The notes beneath the pieces are model-generated. The model made no database searches. It was not told where the DNA came from and saw only the letters and a list, made by a program, of their open reading frames with translations. A program made the position numbers and the translations under genes. Of a stretch of DNA of 40,733 nucleotides, positions 35,442-40,733 are shown one piece after another. This stretch comes from an uncultured Clostridia bacterium. GTDB taxonomy: Bacteria > Bacillota > Clostridia > TANB77 > CAG-508. Numbering within the stretch: position 1 is the first letter of the stretch; each line of letters opens with the position of its first letter. Where the stretch lies: NCBI GenBank assembly GCA_947623555.1, contig CANQGW010000012.1, positions 1 through 40,733 of the forward strand, in the 5' to 3' direction.

Positions 35442-36953
35442 ATGGATGGTAAGCATAAAAAAGATTATGGGGAAGATTATAGAATAAATAAAGCAGAAAA
35501 TTATCATACGAAACCTAAAACTAAAAAAGAAACTAGAAAAAAAAATAAAACATTTAATAACTTTTTAAAGGTAATAGCATTTATATATGTTGTTATTACA
35601 ATTGTATTTTATATTTCGGTAGTAAAAATGGACTTATTACCAGCTTTGTTTGTAACTATATTTACCATTGCAGAAATTATATTTACTTTAGCTATAACGG
35701 TTGGGTTGGTTAAAAGGCATAAAACATATAAATTAAATATATTTTGCTTAATAGTTGTACTTATTATTTCATCAGTATATATATATATAAGTGTATATGC
35801 AAATGCAACAACAAAATTTTTAGGTAGTGTATTTACAGAAGTTGAGGAAACAGAAGATTATTATGTAGTAGTAAGACAAGATAGTAATTATAACAAAATA
35901 GAAGATATTGATGGTAAAGATATTTATTTATTTCAAGTAGAAGATGATGTTAAACAAGATTTGGCAAGTAAAGTAAATATTACTTTGCGTGTGCAAGAAA
36001 ATTTAGTAGATATAGGTAATAAATTATTAAAAAATAATATAGATGTTATTTTAGTAAGTTCTGTACAACATAGTATATTATCGGAAGAAATTGAAGACTT
36101 TCAAACTAATACAAAAATTATTTATACATCGACACATAAAATTGAAAAAGTAGTTAATGAAACCGAAGAAACTGCAAACAATAAAATAGAAGACGGTGTA
36201 TTTAATGTATATATTAGTGGTATAGATACATCGGGAAGAATAAGCAATGTTTCTAGAAGTGATGCTAATATAATAGCTACAATTAATACAAAAACACATG
36301 AAGTGCTTCTTACATCTATTCCAAGAGATTATTATGTAACATTGCATAGTAAAAAGGCTAAAGATAAGCTAACACATTCGGGTATATACGGAGTAAACGA
36401 AACTATTACAACAGTAGAAGATTTATTGGATATTGATATTAATTATTATGTAAGGGTTAACTTTACAACACTTATAAAAGTAGTAGATACTCTAGGCGGA
36501 GTTGATGTATATTCAGATTATAACTTCTCAAGAGGCGGATATAGTTTTAAAAAAGGATATAACCATATAAACGGAGATGCTGCATTAGTATTTAGTAGAG
36601 AAAGATATTCATTTAGTGAAGGTGATAATCAAAGAGTTAAAAATCAGCAACATGTAATAGAAGCAATTATTAAAAAGGCATTGAGTAGTGCAATATTAAC
36701 TAAATATACTAGTATTTTAAATTCATTAGAGGGAAGTTTCCAAACTAATATTAATCAAGATGAAATTAGTAGTTTAGTAAAAAATCAATTACAAAATATG
36801 TCTTCATGGAATATAAAAAGTAATAGCTTAACTGGTACAGGTGCAAGCAAATCAACTTATTCTATGGGAAGTCAACTTTTGTATGTTATGATACCAGATA
36901 CGTCATCTGTAAGTAAAGCTAAATCACAAATTGCAGACGTGATGGGAGAATAA
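35442..36953 (+). CDS. LytR-CpsA-Psr (LCP) glycopolymer ligase
   Basis: This 503-residue protein has a basic cytoplasmic N-terminus and three helices (about 44-63, 67-90, 98-120). A solute-binding-like stretch follows (VVVRQDSNYNKIEDIDGKDI, about 142). The LCP domain runs from about 245: FNVYISGIDTSGRISNVSRSD, SIPRDYYVTL, KLTHSGIYG and, near 385, FSRERYSFSEGDNQRVKNQQ. Arginines and aspartates of the pyrophosphate-binding site are visible. LCP enzymes transfer finished glycopolymers from undecaprenyl pyrophosphate to peptidoglycan, so it probably attaches this locus's polymer. The ribosome binding site is ATAGGAGAAAA. Confidence 0.93.
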   Translation: MDGKHKKDYGEDYRINKAENYHTKPKTKKETRKKNKTFNNFLKVIAFIYVVITIVFYISVVKMDLLPALFVTIFTIAEIIFTLAITVGLVKRHKTYKLNIFCLIVVLIISSVYIYISVYANATTKFLGSVFTEVEETEDYYVVVRQDSNYNKIEDIDGKDIYLFQVEDDVKQDLASKVNITLRVQENLVDIGNKLLKNNIDVILVSSVQHSILSEEIEDFQTNTKIIYTSTHKIEKVVNETEETANNKIEDGVFNVYISGIDTSGRISNVSRSDANIIATINTKTHEVLLTSIPRDYYVTLHSKKAKDKLTHSGIYGVNETITTVEDLLDIDINYYVRVNFTTLIKVVDTLGGVDVYSDYNFSRGGYSFKKGYNHINGDAALVFSRERYSFSEGDNQRVKNQQHVIEAIIKKALSSAILTKYTSILNSLEGSFQTNINQDEISSLVKNQLQNMSSWNIKSNSLTGTGASKSTYSMGSQLLYVMIPDTSSVSKAKSQIADVMGE

Positions 36954-36955
36954 AA

Positions 36956-37462
36956 TTGAAAAATATAATATTAAGAATAATATTCTTAACATTGCTTATA
37001 GCAACATTTTTTACTATATTTCAATTTTCTTCGCAAATAGCAGAAGAATCAGATGGAGTTAGTAAAGGATTATTAAGGAAGTTAATTGATATATTTCCAT
37101 ACACAAAAAACTTAAGTGAGCAAACTAAAATGAAACTAATAGAACATGGAAATCCTATTATAAGAAAAGTTGCTCACTTTTCTATATATGCTTTAGTTGG
37201 AGTTTGGATTATGGCTTTTATGAGTACTTTTGAAACTAGATTATATAAAAAATGGTTAGTTAGTATGACAGTAGGTGTGGGTTATGCATGTTTAGATGAA
37301 TTTCATCAAAGTTTTGTTGCAGGTCGTGGACCAATGATAACTGATGTAGGAATTGATAGCCTTGGAGTAATTACAGGCATTATAATTGTGCTAATACTTA
37401 TTTCTGTTTATAAAGCATTAAAAAGTGATAAAACAATAATAGAAAGTGAAATGAAAGAGTAA
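36956..37462 (+). CDS. VanZ-like membrane protein
   Basis: This 168-residue protein has four helices (about 4-24, 70-92, 98-118, 132-156). The VanZ signatures are KVAHFSIYALVGVWIMAF (about 71) and CLDEFHQSFVAGRGPMITDVGIDSLG (about 105-130). The start is TTG at 36956, two bases after the LCP stop, with GGGAG seven bases upstream. VanZ confers low teicoplanin resistance in vanA clusters, but most VanZ-like proteins have no known biochemical role. The context here is wall polymer attachment. Confidence 0.88.
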   Translation: MKNIILRIIFLTLLIATFFTIFQFSSQIAEESDGVSKGLLRKLIDIFPYTKNLSEQTKMKLIEHGNPIIRKVAHFSIYALVGVWIMAFMSTFETRLYKKWLVSMTVGVGYACLDEFHQSFVAGRGPMITDVGIDSLGVITGIIIVLILISVYKALKSDKTIIESEMKE

Positions 37463-37498
37463 AATGTATAATATTTGAATAGAAAAGGAAGAAAATAT

Positions 37499-37973
37499 AT
37501 GGAAAATCAGCAAAACCTTGATACTGTGCACACACGGTAATATTGTTAATAAATATAAATTCGATGATATTAAATTAGGAATGAAAGAATCCTTTCAAGT
37601 GGATATTACAGAAGAGATGTTAAAAAAATTCTGTGAAATTACAGGTGATATTAATCCATTACATAATGATTTAGAATATGCAAAATCGAAAGGTTATAAG
37701 GAAAAGGTGGTTTATGGGATGCTAACTGCTTCGTTCTTATCAACTTTAGCAGGAGTTTATTTACCAGGAAAATATAGTTTAATACATAGTGTAGAAACAA
37801 TTTTTAAAAAACCAGTTTTTGTTTCAGATAGTCCACTTACTATTGAAGGAACTATTTCTGACATTAATACAGATTTTAAACAAATTACAATTACTTTTAC
37901 TATTTTAAACAGTAAAAGTATAAAAGTATGTAGAGGAACTATGAAAGTAGGTGTTTTAGAAGATGGAGAATAA
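37499..37973 (+). CDS. MaoC-like hot-dog dehydratase, +1 shift at CGG
   Basis: The ATG at 37499 has a good ribosome binding site (AAAAGGAAG), but its frame is MENQQNLDTVHT, then CGG, then TAA. Skipping the C of CGG gives THTGNIVNKYKFDDIKLGMKE-type continuation and a 157-residue protein. The body is a MaoC/hot-dog hydratase: FCEITGDINPLHNDLEYAKSKG with the catalytic Asp and His, then VVYGMLTASFLSTLAG. It would dehydrate or hydrate 3-hydroxyacyl thioesters, fitting the SDR that overlaps its end and the upstream ACP. A TTG at 37518 could start the body without a shift, but it has no ribosome binding site. Confidence 0.72.
37535..37537 (+). other. In-frame CGG, inferred +1 frameshift site 3
   Basis: The codons read CAC ACA CGG TAA, so the unshifted frame ends immediately. 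Skipping the C gives ACA GGT AAT ATT (Thr-Gly-Asn-Ile) and enters the 145-residue MaoC body. The site is only 13 codons from the start, so it could act as an on/off control. Confidence 0.55.
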
Positions 37974-38697
37974 AATTTTATTAGTAACAGGTGCTTCTTC
38001 AGATATAGGTATAAATCTTATAGAAAAAGTGCATGAAAATTATAAATACATATTGGCTCATCATATCGGAGATGATAATAAATTAATAGAATTAAAAGAA
38101 AAATTAGGAGATAAACTACAATTATTTTATGGAAACTTTTTAGAAGAAGAAAGCACATATGAATTTGTGGAAAATATTAAAAATAGTGGATTTACTCCTA
38201 CAGATATCGTTCACTTGCCAGCTGGTAAATATGAAAATATTAAATTTTCAAAAATAAAATGGAATAAATTTGAGCAAGACCTAAATATTGCTCTACGTTC
38301 TTTAGTTATTGTGCTTAATTCTTTTTTACCAACTATGGCAAAAGAAAATTATGGAAAAGTAGTAGTTATGCTATCTTCATGCACATTAAATATTCCGCCT
38401 AAATTTGTTTCTAGTTATGTTACTACTAAATATGCATTGCTAGGTTTAGTAAAAGCACTATCTAATGAATATGCAGATAAAGGAATTAAAATAAATGGAA
38501 TTTCACCAACTATGATAGAAACTAAATTTTTAAACAACTTACCAAATCTTATTGTTGAACAAACTGCTTTTAATAGCCCAACAGGAAAGAATTTATCTGT
38601 TTCAGATGTAATTCCAATGTTTCAATTTTTATTATCGGATAATGCAAACTGTATCACAGGTCAAAATTTTGCAATTACTAATGGAAATATAATGTAA
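37963..38697 (+). CDS. SDR family oxidoreductase (FabG-like)
   Basis: This 244-residue classical short-chain dehydrogenase has the NAD(P) motif VTGASSDIGINLIEK (about 8-22), the catalytic Ser in VVMLSSCTLNIPPKFV (about 133), YVTTKYALLGLVKALSNEYA with Tyr-x3-Lys (about 151-170) and INGISPTMIETKF (about 178). It is likely a 3-oxoacyl-ACP reductase working with the MaoC dehydratase and the ACP on the acyl group used by the MBOAT enzyme. It overlaps the MaoC gene by 11 bases and has only a weak ribosome binding site, so coupled translation is probable. Confidence 0.88.
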   Translation: MENKILLVTGASSDIGINLIEKVHENYKYILAHHIGDDNKLIELKEKLGDKLQLFYGNFLEEESTYEFVENIKNSGFTPTDIVHLPAGKYENIKFSKIKWNKFEQDLNIALRSLVIVLNSFLPTMAKENYGKVVVMLSSCTLNIPPKFVSSYVTTKYALLGLVKALSNEYADKGIKINGISPTMIETKFLNNLPNLIVEQTAFNSPTGKNLSVSDVIPMFQFLLSDNANCITGQNFAITNGNIM

Positions 38698-38817
38698 TAA
38701 AAGTAAATTATAAATATTAAATAAGTAGTCCTGTTTTATTAACTAAATATTTGTATTAATATTAATATCAATTTATAAGGCTTTGAAAAGTGATAAAGTA
38801 GAGAATGTATAAATATA

Positions 38818-38856
38818 AAAAGAGATAGAAAAATAATATTATTTTCTATCTCTTTT
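38818..38856 (+). terminator. Strong terminator after the SDR gene
   Basis: A 15-bp perfect stem, AAAAGAGATAGAAAA (38818-38832) with TTTTCTATCTCTTTT (38842-38856), has a 9-base AT loop. The A- and T-rich arms make it work in both directions. It closes the module that began at ugd. The rest of the 353-base gap to 39051 holds the two promoters listed below and no gene. Confidence 0.85.
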
Positions 38857-38891
38857 GTCATTTTATGTAGAAAGTTGTCACTCGAATTTTG

Positions 38892-38920
38892 TTGACAAAG
38901 GCAGAAATACATAGTATTAT
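38892..38920 (+). promoter_or_regulatory. Upstream promoter of the toxin gene
   Basis: A perfect TTGACA (38892-38897), 17 bases, then TATTAT (38915-38920). Initiation would be near 38927, about 124 bases before the toxin start, through an AT-rich untranslated stretch. Confidence 0.55.
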
Positions 38921-39007
38921 AAAATATATTTTTAATCATTGATTTTTTATTCTTTTTAAAATCCAAAAAATTCAAATACAAATTGATACATAATTATTAT
39001 GCTATAT

Positions 39008-39019
39008 ATGTTATAATAA
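39008..39019 (+). promoter_or_regulatory. Proximal toxin promoter with operator half-site
   Basis: TGT-TATAAT (39009-39017) is an extended -10 box 34 bases before the toxin start. It is embedded in ATGTTATAATAA (39008-39019), which differs at one base from the right arm ATGTTATCATAA of the antitoxin operator (39439-39450). A wider inverted pair, AATTATTAT (38992-39000) and ATAATAATT (39013-39021), surrounds it. Binding by the HigA-like antitoxin here is inference. Confidence 0.45.
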
Positions 39020-39050
39020 TTGTGCATAACAATAGAGGTGCAGAGTAATA

Positions 39051-39404
39051 ATGTATAAAATTATTTTTTATCAAAATACAAAGGGTATAAGTGATGTAGA
39101 AAATTATATAAATGAATTAAGAAAAAATAAGAATTACAAAGATAATAAAATAAAACTGAATAAAATTATAGCATATATTGATTTACTATCGCAAAATGGA
39201 TTATCATTAGGAGAACCATATATAAAACATCTAGAACAGAATATATGGGAATTAAGACCACTAAAGGATAGAATACTTTTTGCTAGTTTCGATAATAATA
39301 CATTTATATTATTAAATGTTTTTATGAAAAAAACTCAAAAAACACCGCAAAGGGAAATAGAAAAGGCAAAAAAATTATTTGATTATTATAAAAATAGAAG
39401 TTGA
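39051..39404 (+). CDS. higB: HigB-like (Gp49/RelE family) toxin
   Basis: This 117-residue basic protein has the phage Gp49-like/HigB pattern: YKIIFYQNTKGISDVENYINEL at the start, a long helix, then LSLGEPYIKHLEQNIWELRPLKDRILFAS (about 62-90) and FILLNVFMKKTQKTPQREIEKAK (about 95-117). Such proteins are ribosome-dependent mRNA endonucleases held inactive by an XRE-type antitoxin. The toxin-first order (HigBA) is typical. It has GAGGTG as a ribosome binding site. Confidence 0.88.
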   Translation: MYKIIFYQNTKGISDVENYINELRKNKNYKDNKIKLNKIIAYIDLLSQNGLSLGEPYIKHLEQNIWELRPLKDRILFASFDNNTFILLNVFMKKTQKTPQREIEKAKKLFDYYKNRS

Positions 39405-39419
39405 TTAGCTTAAAAATAA

Positions 39420-39450
39420 TTGACTTATGATAACTTATATGTTATCATAA
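39420..39450 (+). promoter_or_regulatory. Antitoxin promoter overlapped by a palindromic operator
   Basis: TTGACT (39420-39425), 17 bases, then TATCAT (39443-39448). The spacer and -10 are covered by a perfect inverted repeat TTATGATAAC (39425-39434) / GTTATCATAA (39441-39450) with a 6-base gap. A repressor bound here would block the polymerase. The obvious candidate is the XRE-type antitoxin encoded immediately downstream. Confidence 0.7.
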
Positions 39451-39510
39451 ATATACAGCAAGGCAATAAATATATTTAGCATAAGTAATTATATTGGAGG
39501 TTAATTTAAT

Positions 39511-39798
39511 ATGAGTAAAAAAGAATTAACTTGGGAAAAAGTAAGAAAAAATCTAAATCTTACACCAGAAGAGGAAGAAGAAATAAGACTTGAAATGGAC
39601 ATAATAAAAGCGACAATAGAGGCAAGAAAAAAGAATAATCTTACACAAAGACAGTTAAGTGAGAAAAGTGGTGTAAGCCAACCAGTCATTGCGAGAATTG
39701 AGAAAAATATAAATTCTCCACAAGCTAGTACTCTTATAAAATTACTATATCCTATGGGGTATACATTAAGAGTAGTTCCACTTGAACAAGCAAGATAA
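39511..39798 (+). CDS. higA: HigA-like XRE antitoxin
   Basis: This 95-residue protein has an acidic N-terminal helix region (NLTPEEEEEIRLEMDIIKATIEA) and a helix-turn-helix of the Cro/CI type, LTQRQLSEKSGVSQPVIARIEKN (about 43-65), ending STLIKLLYPMGYTLRVVPL. It neutralises the upstream toxin and probably represses its own promoter. Unlike many TA pairs, it lies 106 bases after the toxin and has a separate promoter. The start follows TTGGAGG. Confidence 0.9.
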   Translation: MSKKELTWEKVRKNLNLTPEEEEEIRLEMDIIKATIEARKKNNLTQRQLSEKSGVSQPVIARIEKNINSPQASTLIKLLYPMGYTLRVVPLEQAR

Positions 39799-39908
39799 AA
39801 TTGTAAAGTCTTGGAATAAAGGGTAAAAAAGTAAAAATAAATAGACAAAATAAATAAACTAGTATATAATTCACTTTGAAAAATTGTATTAAAGAAGGGG
39901 AGCAAACT

Positions 39909-40496
39909 ATGATTAGAAAAATAGCTGTTTCATTAGTACGCTTATTTTGCTTAATTGTATTTCGTGTAAAAAAAGTAGGGGAAGAAAATATAAAAGAAGA
40001 GGGGGCATACATTATGTGTGCTAACCACAGGTCAAATTGGGATCCACCAATATTAGTTTCTTCTACTAAACGTTTAAATTATGTAATGGCAAAAGAAGAA
40101 CTTTTTAAGAATAATTTTATAAAATGGTTTGCTAAAAAATGTTGTGTGTTTCCTGTAAAAAGAGGAAAAATGGATATTGAATCCATAAAATTTGCGTTAA
40201 AAGTATTAAACCAAGGAGATATTTTAACTATCTTTCCGGAAGGTACTAGAAATGGTATGGAAAAGAACGGAAAAGCACAAAATGGTGCTGCATTTCTTGC
40301 TATTAGAACTGGAATTCCTGTTATTCCAGTAGGAGTGCAAGGTGTGCTAAAACCATTTCACAAAATAAAACTAAACTATGGAAAACCATTAGATTTTAGT
40401 AAATATAAAACAAATAAACCAGAAAAAGATGTTTTGGACGCAGTAAGTAAAGAAATCATGGATAATATAATTATGTTGACAAAGGAAAAAATCTAG
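39909..40496 (+). CDS. plsC: 1-acylglycerol-3-phosphate acyltransferase
   Basis: This 195-residue lysophosphatidate acyltransferase has the catalytic HX4D motif in CANHRSNWDPPILVS (about 35-49), FPVKRGKMDIESIKFAL (about 80), FPEGTRNG (about 109) and IPVIPVGVQG (about 136). It makes phosphatidate at the membrane for phospholipid synthesis. I start at ATG 39909, preceded by AAGAAGGGGAGC; the in-frame ATG at 39876 lacks such a site. It is not obviously connected to the glycan module. Confidence 0.93.
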   Translation: MIRKIAVSLVRLFCLIVFRVKKVGEENIKEEGAYIMCANHRSNWDPPILVSSTKRLNYVMAKEELFKNNFIKWFAKKCCVFPVKRGKMDIESIKFALKVLNQGDILTIFPEGTRNGMEKNGKAQNGAAFLAIRTGIPVIPVGVQGVLKPFHKIKLNYGKPLDFSKYKTNKPEKDVLDAVSKEIMDNIIMLTKEKI

Positions 40497-40504
40497 AGTA
40501 TAAT
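40476..40504 (+). promoter_or_regulatory. Perfect-consensus promoter inside the plsC end
   Basis: TTGACA (40476-40481), exactly 17 bases, then TATAAT (40499-40504). It is the only promoter in the window with both boxes perfect. Initiation is expected near 40511, and no open reading frame follows in the remaining 220 bases. Confidence 0.8.
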
Positions 40505-40510
40505 AGTAAT

Positions 40511-40733
40511 GTTGGTGTAAAAACCAAAATAAAGGGAATAGTTATCTATAAGAATATAAATTTTTGGATTAAGCTTGCCCTCAAATTAAATTGAGATTTA
40601 TTACCTTAAATTCAAAATTATTTATATTCTTCTTTAATAAATTATACTTATACTTTAGAAAAAGACAGTAGGTAATATGTCAATAGAAAAATAAAAAATT
40701 TTTCAAATATTTTTAAACTAAATATTGAAAAAT
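40511..40733 (+). ncRNA. Candidate structured RNA (partial; type unknown)
   Basis: The 223 bases after the perfect promoter hold no gene but pair extensively. AAGAATATAAAT (40550-40561) is exactly complementary to ATTTATATTCTT (40620-40631). Inside it TTTTGG..TTAAG (40562-40573) pairs with CTTAA..TTCAAAA (40605-40617) with one bulge, and CTCAA/TTGAG (40580-40595) forms the tip. This is one long interrupted hairpin. Near the window end another near-perfect hairpin (about 40699-40733) may be a terminator or part of a leader. A 6S-like RNA or a cis-regulatory leader of the next gene are both possible. Confidence 0.4.

Noticed and set aside
1..40733. CRISPR arrays, insertion sequences, prophage genes or attachment sites
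   Set aside because: No regularly spaced repeats, transposase or integrase motifs, or terminal inverted repeats were seen. The tRNA at the edge has no visible partial copy elsewhere in the window.

Overview
The window is very AT-rich DNA that looks like a low-GC Clostridia-type Bacillota chromosome. It has the rpsO-pnp pair, cmk next to a P-loop/Gls24-like protein, consensus sigma-A-type promoters, strong GGAGG ribosome binding sites, AGA as the main arginine codon, and a large Wzx/Wzy envelope polysaccharide locus. No species can be named from the sequence.

Layout. (1) 1-2912: a tRNA-Val on the minus strand, then rpsO with a structured leader, then pnp. (2) 3047-10052: a processive-type GT2 synthase, a convergent GT-C membrane protein whose frame changes at a CGG codon, a second GT-C protein, a P-loop protein, cmk and galE. 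(3) 10173-29048: a polysaccharide locus behind its own promoter (10095-10123). It encodes a membrane 4,6-dehydratase, an initiating sugar-phosphate transferase, several glycosyltransferases, the capEFG set for UDP-N-acetyl-L-fucosamine, a TupA-like ATP-grasp protein, Wzy, Wzx, the remains of a second TupA-like gene, a large GT-C transferase and an FAD oxidoreductase. (4) 29143-38697: UDP-glucose dehydrogenase followed by an acyl-decoration and attachment module of SGNH esterase/transferase, MBOAT acyltransferase, FkbH-like HAD protein, acyl carrier protein, LytR-CpsA-Psr ligase, VanZ-like protein, MaoC-like dehydratase and SDR reductase. (5) 38698-40733: a HigB/HigA-type toxin-antitoxin pair with related operator half-sites at both promoters, a PlsC acyltransferase, and a perfect-consensus promoter firing into a structured, apparently non-coding stretch.

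How the parts fit: regions 3 and 4 together look like one pathway. Nucleotide sugars are made (GalE, CapEFG, Ugd), a lipid-linked repeat is built, flipped and polymerised, it is acylated outside the cell (MBOAT plus SGNH, supplied by FkbH/ACP/MaoC/SDR), and it is attached to peptidoglycan by the LCP enzyme.

Main discovery claim: CGG appears not to be used as an arginine codon here. By eye I found about 70 CGG triplets on coding strands. None is in frame in an intact gene, while CGU, CGC and CGA are used. Exactly three in-frame CGG codons exist (4819-4821 minus, 31055-31057, 37535-37537). In each case the reading frame closes 0-7 codons later, and skipping one base (reading C-GGN as glycine) joins two halves of one recognisable protein. 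This suggests an unassigned CGG codon that serves as a +1 frameshift site. A systematic C-insertion sequencing error before GG is the main alternative.
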